From positions 1 through 64,000 of the forward strand of contig CAYRFE010000006.1 in NCBI GenBank assembly GCA_964423645.1: a stretch of 64,000 bases of DNA, written 5' to 3'. The stretch comes from CAYRFE01 sp964423645 [NCBI: uncultured bacterium] (lineage in GTDB: Bacteria; Macinerneyibacteriota; Macinerneyibacteria; Macinerneyibacteriales). How positions within the stretch are numbered: the first letter of the stretch is position 1; each line of letters opens with the position of its first letter. Below are positions 26,143 through 35,840 of this stretch, one piece after another. The notes below the pieces were generated by a model that did not search any database, was not told the DNA's origin, and was given only the letters and a program-made list of their open reading frames with translations. Both the position numbers and the translations under genes were made by a program.

Positions 26143-26305
26143 GAGACGTTTGCAAAATTCAAATTCTCTCGTTTAAGTACTGCGTGAGAACCGGGGTGTG
26201 GGGGCAACGTTTCCACCATATAACAATTTAAGCCTCTTTCGATTTCAACGAGAGGGGTTTGGAGAGAGCACAAATTAAAATTATTGCAGTTTCGCAAGGG
26301 TCTCG
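26143..26305. repeat. modular hairpin element, copy D
   Basis: Left end GAGACGTTTGCAAAA (26143-26157) and right end TTTCGCAAGGGTCTC (26291-26305): 15-base inverted repeats with three mismatches between the arms. Inside, the CCTCTTTCGATTTCAACGAGAGG hairpin region and a decayed GGGGGCAACGTTTCC hairpin. It lies 28 bases after the fhs stop, where it could also act as terminator. Confidence 0.7.
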
Positions 26306-26532
26306 AAGTTTAAATAGAGGGAAGCGTTGATAAAAATAATATTTTCTTCAACCAAAGACGTTTATCATATATAAAAGCAGTTCATCATTATGATCATGAA
26401 ATTTTTAAAAGTTTTGCTATTATGCTGTGAAGGAAGGGTAATTGTTTAGAGCGACACGTACTGAATGATGAATAGGGGAACGAATAAGAAGTCATGTATG
26501 CACATTATGATACAGATATCAAAAGGACGGTT
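26306..26532. other. A+T-rich intergenic stretch
   Basis: No supported gene. A TGCTATTAT sequence (about 26416) resembles an extended -10 box and could serve the small frame at 26533; no matching -35 is evident. Confidence 0.3.
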
Positions 26533-26688
26533 ATGAAAACAATACTATCTGAGCAAAACTTTTTATATATTTTTTCGCTATTTTGTTATATCGTTAATTC
26601 CGCTACATATTTATTCATATTAGGAAGAGGATGTAAAAATATTAAATCGTATCATCACAATAGTGCACGTGGTATGCTTACGATATGA
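26533..26688 (+). CDS. possible 51-residue membrane peptide
   Basis: ATG at 26533 lies five to six bases after AAAGGACGG. The peptide has one hydrophobic segment (about residues 10-30) and a basic, His-containing tail. There is no family resemblance and no coding neighbour in the same transcript. The start signal is the main support; chance cannot be excluded. Confidence 0.3.
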   Translation: MKTILSEQNFLYIFSLFCYIVNSATYLFILGRGCKNIKSYHHNSARGMLTI

Positions 26689-26802
26689 AAATAAAAATAA
26701 AAATATTTATAAGATTTTACTTGACTACGAAAAATAATTCTATTACTTTGGCATTGGGATACAAGGTGTGCGGTTTTGGGTATTAAATATAGGAGGTTTT
26801 TT

Positions 26803-27423
26803 ATGATTAAGTGGATTTTGAGTTCAATAGTAATTTTAACAGTGCTTACGTCGTGTGCTTCCGTACAAATTCCGTATCTTTTTAGATCGTATGAGCCGGG
26901 AGTAGAAACAACCGCAACAATGGGAAACGAAGTTTTGTACTGGGAAACCGGAATGGTATATGAAGCAAGCAATAATATTCACGATGAAAGAATATGGGAA
27001 ATGCAATTTACGGAATACAATAAGGAGAGTAATTTGGTTTTTGTTACATTAAATAAAAAAATGCGTGATGAACATAAAAACATTCTTGTCAAGCCATATG
27101 AAAAAACTGTATATGAATGTAATTTAAATGAGGGAAATGCATTTCTTATAGAAGGTGTTGCATTTGTTATAAAAGAGGTCAATCATTTAATCCTTACAAT
27201 TGTTGTTATGCAGGAACCGAAAGAATTCACATCACGAATTGTTTTTAAAAATTATGATCATCTAACAAAACGGGTTAATTTAATCACCGAACAGAACATT
27301 CAATCATCATCGAATTGGACTTCTTCAATACAAAAAAAAGACAAAGATAAACCATCCATTATCGATGAGATATATCGACAACCGAGATCGAGAAGCGAAG
27401 AGACGACAGTTAGTATACCTTAA
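26803..27423 (+). CDS. lipoprotein, unknown function
   Basis: 206 residues from ATG 26803, six bases after AGGAGG (the frame stays open upstream, but that start lacks a site). Lipobox LTSC, lipidated Cys18. The mature part is mixed alpha/beta with no recognised domain, ending in a Ser/Arg/Lys-rich tail. Only 20 bases separate it from the next gene, so the two probably form an operon and may act together in the envelope. Confidence 0.65.
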   Translation: MIKWILSSIVILTVLTSCASVQIPYLFRSYEPGVETTATMGNEVLYWETGMVYEASNNIHDERIWEMQFTEYNKESNLVFVTLNKKMRDEHKNILVKPYEKTVYECNLNEGNAFLIEGVAFVIKEVNHLILTIVVMQEPKEFTSRIVFKNYDHLTKRVNLITEQNIQSSSNWTSSIQKKDKDKPSIIDEIYRQPRSRSEETTVSIP

Positions 27424-27443
27424 GATGTATGTACGGAGGAAAT

Positions 27444-28268
27444 ATGCGTTTTTTTATTGTATTGAATATATATATCAGTATTATGTTTTCTGTGCATGTC
27501 TTCGCAGGCAATAAAATGGTTTTTGTGCAAGGTGGAGTTTTTGATATGGGTGACGGAATGGAATCTGCGTATACCGACACTAAACCCCTTCACAAAGTTG
27601 CGGTTAATTCCTTTTGGATTGCTCAATATGAAGTTACGTTTAATGATTATGAATTGTTTTGGAATAAGTGGTATCCTATTGATGATGGGGGTTATGGTAA
27701 AGGGAAACAACCAATGATCAATGTATCTTGGTATGATGCTATTCAATATTGCAACTGGTTGAGTCTTAAAGAAGGTTATGAACAGGTCTACTCTATTAAT
27801 TCAAGTCATGTTGAATGTAATTTTTCGGCAAATGGGTACAGACTTCCGACCGAAGCAGAATGGGAATTTGCCGCAAAAGGTGGCGTTAATGGAGTAATGT
27901 ATGCATACAGCGGGAGTAATGATCTTGATTACGTCGGATGGTATGGTGGCGACAGTATGGGGCGAACATACGGCAACAGTGAATTTCGCCCTCATCCTGT
28001 AGGTTTAAAGCCGCCAAATAGTTTGGAATTGTATGATATGACCGGTAATGTTTATGAATGGTGTTGGGATTGGTATGATAAAAATTTTTATTCGATATCA
28101 CCGACAAATAATCCAGTAGGTTCTTCTAAAGGATTTGATAAAGTTGTAAGAGGAGGATATTGGGGTAATATGGCTAATTACTTACGAGTATTTGATCGGT
28201 ATTGTTATCATCCGAATACTAAAAGTGTAAAAATTGGATTTCGCGTAGTTCGCTCTGCTACAAACTGA
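27444..28268 (+). CDS. formylglycine-generating enzyme (SUMF1/FGE)-like exported protein
   Basis: 274 residues from ATG 27444 (GGAGG four bases upstream). It has a signal peptide ending near HVFA. The FGE-sulfatase domain runs nearly full length: FVQGGVFDMGDG, FWIAQYEVTFNDYE, INVSWYDAIQYCNWLS, YRLPTEAEWEFAAKGG, DMTGNVYEWCWDWY, VVRGGYW and IGFRVVRS. True FGEs oxidise a sulfatase cysteine using two active cysteines in a C-terminal GxxCR-type motif. I do not see that pair here, so it is more likely one of the many non-catalytic or differently acting members. Terminator at 28309. Confidence 0.85.
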   Translation: MRFFIVLNIYISIMFSVHVFAGNKMVFVQGGVFDMGDGMESAYTDTKPLHKVAVNSFWIAQYEVTFNDYELFWNKWYPIDDGGYGKGKQPMINVSWYDAIQYCNWLSLKEGYEQVYSINSSHVECNFSANGYRLPTEAEWEFAAKGGVNGVMYAYSGSNDLDYVGWYGGDSMGRTYGNSEFRPHPVGLKPPNSLELYDMTGNVYEWCWDWYDKNFYSISPTNNPVGSSKGFDKVVRGGYWGNMANYLRVFDRYCYHPNTKSVKIGFRVVRSATN

Positions 28269-28308
28269 AGCAAAAATATTTGTCTTATTATTAAAAAATC
28301 AAGAAATG

Positions 28309-28339
28309 AAACAAGGGCTGAAGATATCAGCCCTTGTTT
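28309..28339 (+). terminator. strong terminator after the FGE-like gene
   Basis: A 13-base perfect stem (AAACAAGGGCTGA / TCAGCCCTTGTTT) with a five-base loop, then a short T-rich end; begins 41 bases after the stop. Confidence 0.75.
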
Positions 28340-28363
28340 GGAATATAGTATCACTTTGTACTA

Positions 28364-28378
28364 CGACCTTTGCAAAAA
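28364..28378. repeat. isolated left end of the hairpin element, copy E
   Basis: CGACCTTTGCAAAAA matches the left terminal repeat, but no internal modules or right end follow within 300 bases. Confidence 0.45.
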
Positions 28379-28428
28379 TCACATATTTCCACGCTTTAGT
28401 CTTTTTAAATTTATTTTGACGTTATATT

Positions 28429-28826
28429 ATGAAATTATACGAGTTTTACTCATCTTTTTTCACCTTTTTTCTCCTATCTTGCGTGCAGTGTGTTCTAGGA
28501 AAAGGGCGGAATTCGCCTCTTAACCGCACATCAATGCTGCCTTTTTTAGATTATAAGCTATTGCTTTCAGGTAGCATACCGAACGTGGCGGTGTTATTGC
28601 GCCGTACGGAGAGCGTATGGACGGCGGTAATGACGAGCTTACGGTGTTTTATAAAAACATGGGCAATATATTCGGTCAGCTTGACAATTGGGAATATGCC
28701 GTGATAACCGCCTACAAAGAATTCGAAAAGGCATTTGGCAGGAAATCGGATAAAAACAGGAAATTATACAATGGCAACATCAAATGCTATATGTATCAGT
28801 ATTTCATGAAAAAAGAGAAGAAATAA
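28429..28826 (+). pseudogene. possible broken gene: signal-like N-terminus, helical C-terminus in another frame
   Basis: From 28429 one frame begins with an exported-looking sequence (basic residue, then FFTFFLLSC) and runs to 28704. From 28617 a second frame encodes 69 residues of helical, TPR-like sequence (VFYKNMGNIFGQLDNWEYAV, then KAFGRKSDKNRKLYNGN). Joined by one frameshift near 28620 they would make a plausible small exported protein. No strong ribosome-binding site precedes either. Decay of a small TPR protein is the most economical reading; both frames could also be chance. Confidence 0.3.
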
Positions 28827-28851
28827 CATATTTATTGGTGCCTACACCATA

Positions 28852-28886
28852 CCTCTCCCGTGATTATCGGGAGGGTTTTTTTATTT
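28852..28886 (+). terminator. hairpin with T run; related to the repeat family, copy H
   Basis: CTCCCG (28855-28860), loop TGATTAT, CGGGAG (28868-28873), then a T run. It is followed by TGGGTCTTCGCCCCCA, a decayed GGGGACTTCGTCCCC module, so this is probably a reduced element copy serving as terminator. Confidence 0.55.
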
Positions 28887-28976
28887 TATAATGGGTCTTC
28901 GCCCCCATGCCTCCGGGAATTAATCGAGATATTCTCTTTGCATCATGTATGAGAGATGAAAAAGGTTTTATCGTAG

Positions 28977-28997
28977 GGGCAGGATCAATTCCTGCCC
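28977..28997. repeat. stand-alone GGGCAGG-type hairpin
   Basis: GGGCAGGA-TCAAT-TCCTGCCC: eight-base perfect arms, five-base loop. Located in the non-coding stretch 28887-29103, which otherwise holds nothing recognisable. Confidence 0.7.
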
Positions 28998-29103
28998 TTA
29001 TATCGAAATGAACGTGAGGTTTTCCGCGGGAATATTTGAAACCGTTTCCAGCCTGCCTGATGATCTGCAGTCATGAGGTACTGTTCTATTATCTCTCTCT
29101 CAA

Positions 29104-32100
29104 TTAATCGTGTTGTTTAAAATCAATGACCTGATTATACGTTACGATCGTCACACCCTGTGACCGAGCTTTCTGAGCCTTGCTGCTTTCGGTGTCTTCC
29201 TCACCGCAGATAAGCATGTCGGTAGATTTGTTCACCGAATCCTGCACCTCAGCGCCCATCTCGGTAAGAATCTTTGCCACATCCGCACGGCTGATCGGCG
29301 CTTTACCGGTAAGGCAAACCTTTTTTCCGGCCACGGAAACGGTGCCATGTTCTTCAACGGCAGGTTTTGAGGTTTGTGCAGTCGGTTTTTTTTCCGGAGT
29401 TGCCTTATCATTTTGGGGGTCATAGGTGAATACGGTGAACGGAGTGTCATCATGCTCATTGAGCGTGAAAGTGAAGCTTTTAGCGCTGTTGAATGCTTTG
29501 AAGAAACCCTCGGCTTTCAATGCCGTTGCCGCTTCGTTGAAGGTTTTGAAAAGTCGTACGTCTGCAAGGTCTTTTATATAATACGCGACATCGGTGGTAT
29601 AGCCTTCGACCTTGGGTGCATTTTCTATCATAGCCCAGATCTCGGAATAATCGGGGCCGTTCATAAACCCGCCGAGATCGAGTTCGGTACAACCGTCTTC
29701 GCAGGCTCCGCCGACCAACACCTCGTAACCTTCATAAGGCCATTCGCCATTGATATAGTATGGTTTTTTCTTTTTGCAGTTCTTCTCCGCATAAAACGCC
29801 GTAAACAGTTCTTTGAGTTCGTTTTGCAATTCCTCTTCATACTCATCATGCGATATGTTTTTAATAACGGTCAATCGTTCGTTAAAGAATGTGCGTAGTG
29901 TTTCGGGCATTGCCGGATCGGTCAGACAGGTGGTAATCTTCTTTTCGCATTCGTCCATTTTTCGGAGAATTGTCGTTGCGATGGCAACGTCCGGATCGTA
30001 GTTTTGCGCAGCAGCGTTGAGAATTTCAACAATATCTTTATTGCCGGCTTTCTTTGCTATTTGCAGTGTTGATTCTCCGTCAGTATTGGTAACATAAGGA
30101 TTTGCTCCCATTTCAAGCAGCTTGGTTATCACGTCAACAGGTTTGGCTGTAGTAACAGCCGCCAATAGATTTTCATCCCAATTCTCATCATCAGTATAGA
30201 AGCTCTTCTCAAGAAGAAAATATGCTTTTTCATTATAAAAGGATTCGCTATTTGACAAACAATAGCCAAGAACTGTATATGGCGTATCGCCATAGCCTTT
30301 TACACGTAAATTTTTATTCAGCCCTTTTTCAAAGAGGAATCGATACACAGGCATATTTGCGCCTGCTTGATTAATAATCTCCATGATGTTGTTATTGTTT
30401 TTAAAATCAAGATGTAGGAAGTGAGTGAGAATATAATGCACCATGTTAAGGTTTCTGGAATACACAGCATTTTCAAACAATTTCTGGCCATCTTCAGGAA
30501 AAGCGATGCCTTTTGCAAGTAAAAGTTCAACGGCAGGTATTGATCCGGAACTCACCGCCCAGTTGATCGGCGCTTCCCCGTTATTGGAAACCCTTGCGGT
30601 CTCTACACCAAGTTCAATGAGAAATTTTACAAGGGCATACGCTTTTTCGTGATTATCTGTTGCCGACACATCTCTGAATTCATGAGCCGCAAATGCGAAA
30701 GCGTTTTCTCCGTTTTTGTTGACGGCTTGGATGTTGTTGTCAAATTTTAAAGCCTTCTTTATAATGTCAAAATTGCATGCACCCAATTCGACTGCAATTA
30801 AAAAAAGACTTTTACCATCGGCAGTGTCTATCGTTGCACCATTTTCCAGCAACAATTCAACTATGTCGAAATGATCGTTTTTAAAAGCCTTCATGACCGG
30901 AGAATCATATTTACATTTCGGCGATACCTTTGCACCGCGAGCGAGGAGTTTTTCGACAAGGCTGCGATCGCCGAATTCTGCAGCGGTATGCAGCGCTCTG
31001 GTTTCACCGTATTTTGCAGTCATGTTTACATCAGGATCCAATTCAAGCAGATCATGCATGTACCGCGTGTCATATTTGCCTATGGCAAATTGAAACAGCG
31101 TACCGGCCTTCATCGGTACCGACAGTCGTTTGAGTGCATTAAATAATAACAGAAATCCTTGATATTCGTCCTCACTAAATTTATACCCGGTGTCGTCCAT
31201 GTATTGATTGAGCAATTTTGACCCCTGATTAATGAGCATTTCCTCACTTATGCCGTTTTCAAGGATAAGTTTGACGGCAGGAATATTTCCGTAGCGTATT
31301 GCGATCTGTAGGGGCGGATCATTATACGTACAGGTGTCTACGATACCGAATTCATCGATCACCAGTTTTACCGGCCAAAAGCCGTCATTGTAAAGCGCAT
31401 CGGAGAAAACGCTGACATAATATTTTAAAAACACGGAAATTCGCTTCACGGAAGACCGCAGATATTTTCCGTTCATTTCGCTTGTGCGTATATCTTCTAT
31501 AATATTTTTCCCATGTAGCAGATGAATCCGTGGATGTTCGGGCAGACGGAAAAAAGAATGTGAGCCGCGTTTTGCATCATCGATTATGAAGCGATTGTCG
31601 CGAATATCGATCGGTTTGCCGAGATCGGTGTCAATGGCATCGATATCTTTACGCAGGAATGCGGTCTTTTCGCGATCGATGCAATCGACCGTCGGGGGAA
31701 TGAGCTCCCAATACGTGACAGCGGTTTTGAATTTCGCGCTGTAAAGGACAAACGGCTTTGCCGATTCATACACACAGTTGTGCCTGTCGAGGATCGCTTT
31801 GAATCGTTCGGAATACAGGCTATGGGTGGCGCAATAGTCGGCGATATTGTCCGCCAGCTTCTTTTTCTTTTTATCGGTATACACGTCGTCATTGAGAAGC
31901 ATACAATCAGTAATAGGAACAGACGAGTCGATAAGGTTCTTTTTTATGCAGGCATCGTATACATCCCGGGGCATCGGTTCGGGCACCATCGGAAAATCCA
32001 CGGCCTCATGACGTACGGTAAAACTGTAGTTGGCTGATTCATTTAGGAGGAAATCCATGATCTGCGGTCTGATCTCTTTAAAGTAGGCAACTTTTTTCTC

Positions 32101-32208
32101 TGTATCCCACCCCTGCGGAGTTGTGCTACGGATTTTACCGGGAGTCTCGGATAATCTGAAAATGGCACCTTCGGTTTCCCATTGCAGTAATTGTTTTTCG
32201 ACGTTCAT
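29104..32208 (-). CDS. giant ankyrin-repeat protein with C-terminal BRCT and TubC-like N-terminus
   Basis: 1034 residues with no signal peptide, so cytosolic. Residues about 1-57 (LLQWETEGAIFRLSE..., ending EIRPQIMDFLLNE) resemble the TubC-type docking fold of NRPS/PKS proteins, with the Ile/Phe helix spacing and the polar turn; this is a resemblance only. Residues about 290-745 contain ankyrin repeats, clearest at LHTAAEFGDRSLVEKLLARGA and VMKAFKNDHFDIVELLLENGA (parts). A region about 750-930 is unassigned. Residues about 956-1034 are a BRCT domain: VAGKKVCLTGK, a helix with ILTEMGAEVQDSV, then STDMLICG, as in NAD-dependent DNA ligases. GAAAGGG lies five bases before the ATG. It follows the 514-residue gene by 18 bases. 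Confidence 0.8.
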   Translation of the reverse strand: MNVEKQLLQWETEGAIFRLSETPGKIRSTTPQGWDTEKKVAYFKEIRPQIMDFLLNESANYSFTVRHEAVDFPMVPEPMPRDVYDACIKKNLIDSSVPITDCMLLNDDVYTDKKKKKLADNIADYCATHSLYSERFKAILDRHNCVYESAKPFVLYSAKFKTAVTYWELIPPTVDCIDREKTAFLRKDIDAIDTDLGKPIDIRDNRFIIDDAKRGSHSFFRLPEHPRIHLLHGKNIIEDIRTSEMNGKYLRSSVKRISVFLKYYVSVFSDALYNDGFWPVKLVIDEFGIVDTCTYNDPPLQIAIRYGNIPAVKLILENGISEEMLINQGSKLLNQYMDDTGYKFSEDEYQGFLLLFNALKRLSVPMKAGTLFQFAIGKYDTRYMHDLLELDPDVNMTAKYGETRALHTAAEFGDRSLVEKLLARGAKVSPKCKYDSPVMKAFKNDHFDIVELLLENGATIDTADGKSLFLIAVELGACNFDIIKKALKFDNNIQAVNKNGENAFAFAAHEFRDVSATDNHEKAYALVKFLIELGVETARVSNNGEAPINWAVSSGSIPAVELLLAKGIAFPEDGQKLFENAVYSRNLNMVHYILTHFLHLDFKNNNNIMEIINQAGANMPVYRFLFEKGLNKNLRVKGYGDTPYTVLGYCLSNSESFYNEKAYFLLEKSFYTDDENWDENLLAAVTTAKPVDVITKLLEMGANPYVTNTDGESTLQIAKKAGNKDIVEILNAAAQNYDPDVAIATTILRKMDECEKKITTCLTDPAMPETLRTFFNERLTVIKNISHDEYEEELQNELKELFTAFYAEKNCKKKKPYYINGEWPYEGYEVLVGGACEDGCTELDLGGFMNGPDYSEIWAMIENAPKVEGYTTDVAYYIKDLADVRLFKTFNEAATALKAEGFFKAFNSAKSFTFTLNEHDDTPFTVFTYDPQNDKATPEKKPTAQTSKPAVEEHGTVSVAGKKVCLTGKAPISRADVAKILTEMGAEVQDSVNKSTDMLICGEEDTESSKAQKARSQGVTIVTYNQVIDFKQHD

Positions 32209-32226
32209 AAATTCCCTTTCTTTATT

Positions 32227-33771
32227 TTATTTAAAATATTTTTTTACAAGCGCTTTAAACCGAGGTTCTTCCCGCAAATAATCGATCTCTTTATCATTAA
32301 AATCACTGAGTTTTACTTGCTTAAGCGTTTGATTTGCTTTAAATGCTTTTTCAAGACAGTCATAACATTTTTCCGTTTCATGCATTCCCCCAAATAGGAC
32401 ATTTGCATTGCAGTACAACCCGAAATATTTCGGGTCTTCAGGTAACGATGTAAGAATGTTATCAAGATATTCCAGTTGTTTTGCGAATTTTTCTTTAAGA
32501 ATTGTTGAGCCGAGTGAAGCAAATATCATATAAAGAATGAAAGAATAGTTCATTGCACAATATTCATCGGCGTGATCATAGATAAATCCTTTTTCCAGTA
32601 AGGTCAACCCTTCAGTATAGAATTTTTCTTTGGATTCTATTTCCGCTACACTGTCACCTGACTTTAAATAAGCCCGTCCCCAGTTTTGATAGAGTATGAC
32701 CATTTGGCGGATCTTTTTTGCACGACTCATATAGGGGAAATTGTATTCGTCGTCTACATAGGAATACTGCATCGACAGGAGTATCCATTCCTCGGCTTTT
32801 TGAAAGAGAGCTGTCGTTTTATCGGTAAGCGGTTTTATTTTATCGCCGCAAACCTTCGCCAATTCGATATTTGCACGACTGTAGCAGATCGCGGAAAATT
32901 TGGTATCAAGCTCTTTGTTGCCGAGAGAGCGTATTTTTTCATACAAAGCATCTGCTTGATCATAGGAAACCTTTTCTGTAAGAATATCATTGCATTCGGA
33001 ATTGAGCGTGTAGATAGTGTCTATTTGTTCATGATACAACGACATCGTTGTTTCAAACCATTTGTCGGCCTCAACGCTTCCTTTGCCGTATAATGCGTTT
33101 GCGGCTTCTCTGGTTCTGTATTTGGCATGTTCGTCGTTATACGACGACGATACGAGAATTTTGATGAAGATTGAATAAAAAACGTCATAATTCTTTGTAT
33201 CACTCAACCATTTTCCGAGGTCGTCAGATGCATGCTCCGAAAACTGTATAATGCCGAATTGACCGGTATAGTCGATTAGACGGCCGATTATGAGATGCAA
33301 TGTTTCTTTACACCATCCGTATTTTTGGACGAGCGATTCGATATCGTCAAATTCTTCCGATTCGCCTTCCGTGTCGATTGATCGCAGGTATTCAATATAA
33401 AAACGGATATGATCTTTATTATGTAATGCGTAGGCAATTATTAACGAGCGGAAAAGCCAACCCTCATCAGTGGTAAGATCGCTCAGCGCCAGATTGTGTA
33501 TCAGATGATGCAGGTCGGGATGTAATTCATCAAATGCATCCGCATCTACGACGAATGATTCAAGTATGTAATTTTCGTACGGTATGATACCGGTGTTTTC
33601 TTGGCGAACCAATGTAATAGGATGTTCGAAAAAATAGAAATCATCAAATTCGTCAAAACGGTAGGTGAGTGAGAGAAGTTGATGTAACGCTTTTTTATAT
33701 CCGTTACAATCTTTTGACTGAAGAACGATCAGTTCGGGAGATGAAAGAATTCCTGAATTTGAATTTTGCAT
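32227..33771 (-). CDS. TPR-like helical protein, partner of the ankyrin-BRCT gene
   Basis: 514 residues from ATG 33771 (GAAAGGA five bases upstream; the frame extends to 33846 without a site). No signal peptide. Almost entirely alpha-helical with loose TPR-like pairs: KFSAICYSRANIELAK, WGRAYLKSGDS and CLEKAFKANQTLKQVKL. It ends in YLREEPRFKALVKKYF, the usual closing helix of TPR-type bacterial proteins. No enzyme motif was found. The ankyrin-BRCT gene starts 18 bases after its stop, so the two are co-transcribed. The combination of helical repeat and ankyrin proteins suggests a protein-binding scaffold. Confidence 0.65.
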   Translation of the reverse strand: MQNSNSGILSSPELIVLQSKDCNGYKKALHQLLSLTYRFDEFDDFYFFEHPITLVRQENTGIIPYENYILESFVVDADAFDELHPDLHHLIHNLALSDLTTDEGWLFRSLIIAYALHNKDHIRFYIEYLRSIDTEGESEEFDDIESLVQKYGWCKETLHLIIGRLIDYTGQFGIIQFSEHASDDLGKWLSDTKNYDVFYSIFIKILVSSSYNDEHAKYRTREAANALYGKGSVEADKWFETTMSLYHEQIDTIYTLNSECNDILTEKVSYDQADALYEKIRSLGNKELDTKFSAICYSRANIELAKVCGDKIKPLTDKTTALFQKAEEWILLSMQYSYVDDEYNFPYMSRAKKIRQMVILYQNWGRAYLKSGDSVAEIESKEKFYTEGLTLLEKGFIYDHADEYCAMNYSFILYMIFASLGSTILKEKFAKQLEYLDNILTSLPEDPKYFGLYCNANVLFGGMHETEKCYDCLEKAFKANQTLKQVKLSDFNDKEIDYLREEPRFKALVKKYFK

Positions 33772-33955
33772 TAAATCCTTTCTGTAGTGTTGCCGATCCT
33801 CATTCAACGGTGTTTTCAGACCGTATGCAAGGAAGATACATACCAATCAGCGCGTTATTATATACTTTTTAGTGTATCTTATCAAGGTTGGTCGAGTGAA
33901 AAAAATGCCGCTACCAAATAAAAAGAGTGAATTTCTTTGAGTATACCTATTTAAC

Positions 33956-35764
33956 TTATGTAGTATGATATGGTTTATTATAGATACACGCTACTGCCAC
34001 AGCTCCGATGCCGGCATGTATACCCACTGCCGGAGATATTTCCATGATGTAGTCGGGAGCTTTACCCAGGGCTTGCGTAAGTTCATCGGCATACTGCAAT
34101 GCGATATCGGCAGACGCGGCATGCACGACCGCGTAGCGTTCTATGTTGTCTTTTTGTGTGAGTAAATGGTTCATTATTTTTTTACGACTACCATTGACTG
34201 AAAAGGACGCACCATAGGCAATGCCTTTTCCTTCGCTGTCAATACTGACGATAGGTTTTAGATTGCTGAGTTTTCCTATAAGCCCTTTCACTTTACTGAT
34301 ACGACCGCCACGTACCATATATTTGAATGTGGCAACGCTCACGTAAATCCTCGTTCGTTTAATACGATCCTCAGTGCGTGCGATGATTTCCTCCGCGGTC
34401 AAGTGTGCCGCGGCATCTTTAGCTGCTTCGATGACCACAAGGCCCTGTGCAACCGAGTTAAGTCGACTATCAATTATTGTTATCGGGTATCCGTGTTTAC
34501 GAAGTTTTGCCGCTTCTGTCTCCATTACTTTCCAGGTCGCACTCATCTGCCGCGAGACGGGGATGACGAGTGTTGATCGATAATGCGATGCTAACCATGC
34601 AAAATACTGCGCAACGCGTTTCGGTTCAGGCGTGGAACTTGTAGGATATTCAACGCATTGTTCAAGATAAGGATAAAATGTTTCTCCGGTAATGGTAAGA
34701 CGGTCAAGGTATTCATCAGTACCCCAAAGAATCTTTTGTGAAATGACATGTATTTGATAACGGTCAAGTAGGGTGTGTGGAATATCTGCTATCGAGTCGG
34801 TGACTATGGCGGTCGCAGACAACGGATTGTGGGCGGTTTGGTATTGCACGATCATGTCGTCGACTTTTTGGTCGATGATAGTGCCGTAATTTTTCAGTAA
34901 TAAAAAAAGGCGAGCAGGCTCGTTGGTGTGAATATGAATTCGACTGCGTTCACGCCCTCGACTTACGATCAGTGAATCTCCCAGTGGCATCAAACAGGCA
35001 CGCAACTCTTCCGCTTTGTAATCATGATGTATGATAAGTGCTTCGGTGCAAAACCGATATTTGATATCTCCGAAGGCAGCCGGGAAATCGTGCGTCTCAT
35101 CCGTTTCTTCTGAAAAAATAATATCATCAAGCTGAACATGCGGAATCAGACCTGTGTGAATCATCCGAGCAATTCCCTCCAGAAATGAAACAAACCCTCG
35201 TGCGCCGGCATCCACAACATTTGCTTTGCGCAGGACTTCCATTTGATTCGTGGTTTCGCTGAGTGCAAGACGAGCTTGCGCCATCGATTTCAGAAAAAGT
35301 TCTCTAAAGTCATTCAGCTGAGTACTCAGTAGATGAATTTCGTTTGACCAAACTTTTAGCACAGTCAGTAATGTGCCTTCTCGCGGATCCTCAATAGAGC
35401 TCCACGTCAACTCTGACGCGTGCTTTAGTGCTGCAGCGAACTCTTTTGTTGTCAGTGTTTCTTTTTGTTCGCAGGCCATGGCCAATCCGTTCAAGAATTG
35501 GGCTAAAATAATACCGGAATTGCCGCGTGCACCGTAAAGCGCTTGATCGGCAATATTGTTCATGGTTTGCGAGATCGATCGTGATACCTTTCGTATGCGA
35601 ATAGATGTGTGGAGTGTCGATACCATGTTATTTCCTGTGTCACCGTCAGCCACCGGGAATACATTGATACTGTTAATGCTGTTTTTTTCTTGTGCTATCT
35701 GTTGATAGCCCGATATGAAGCTGTGATAGAGATCGTAGCCATTGAGTGCCAACACAGCGTTCAT
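33956..35764 (-). CDS. FakA-like (DAK2/DhaL) and DegV/FakB fusion, putative fatty-acid kinase
   Basis: 602 residues. The N-terminal DAK2 kinase domain (about 1-200) has FPVADGDTGNN (36-46), whose aspartates bind Mg-ATP. A FakA-type middle domain follows (about 210-300, with IKYRFCTEALIIHH and IHIHTNEP). The C-terminal DegV/FakB domain (about 315-595) starts TAIVTDSIADIP and includes the fatty-acid-binding STSTPEP-like TSSTPEPKR and VRGGRISKVKG motifs. In Gram-positives FakA phosphorylates a fatty acid held by FakB; here both are one chain. GGGAGT precedes the ATG. It lies downstream of plsY, which uses acyl-phosphates. Confidence 0.88.
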   Translation of the reverse strand: MNAVLALNGYDLYHSFISGYQQIAQEKNSINSINVFPVADGDTGNNMVSTLHTSIRIRKVSRSISQTMNNIADQALYGARGNSGIILAQFLNGLAMACEQKETLTTKEFAAALKHASELTWSSIEDPREGTLLTVLKVWSNEIHLLSTQLNDFRELFLKSMAQARLALSETTNQMEVLRKANVVDAGARGFVSFLEGIARMIHTGLIPHVQLDDIIFSEETDETHDFPAAFGDIKYRFCTEALIIHHDYKAEELRACLMPLGDSLIVSRGRERSRIHIHTNEPARLFLLLKNYGTIIDQKVDDMIVQYQTAHNPLSATAIVTDSIADIPHTLLDRYQIHVISQKILWGTDEYLDRLTITGETFYPYLEQCVEYPTSSTPEPKRVAQYFAWLASHYRSTLVIPVSRQMSATWKVMETEAAKLRKHGYPITIIDSRLNSVAQGLVVIEAAKDAAAHLTAEEIIARTEDRIKRTRIYVSVATFKYMVRGGRISKVKGLIGKLSNLKPIVSIDSEGKGIAYGASFSVNGSRKKIMNHLLTQKDNIERYAVVHAASADIALQYADELTQALGKAPDYIMEISPAVGIHAGIGAVAVACIYNKPYHTT

Positions 35765-35840
35765 CGAATTTTACTCCCGTAAAGTATCGTGTGAATTTCT
35801 CGCATCAGATTTATTAAAACTGACGGGCGTATGTTGTCCA

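Noticed and set aside
27444-28268. Formylglycine-generating activity for sulfatases
   Set aside because: The FGE fold is clear, but I could not see the paired active-site cysteines and no sulfatase gene lies in the window.
29374-29898. 174-residue plus-strand frame inside the ankyrin-BRCT gene
   Set aside because: Antisense to the gene, no start signal and no family resemblance.
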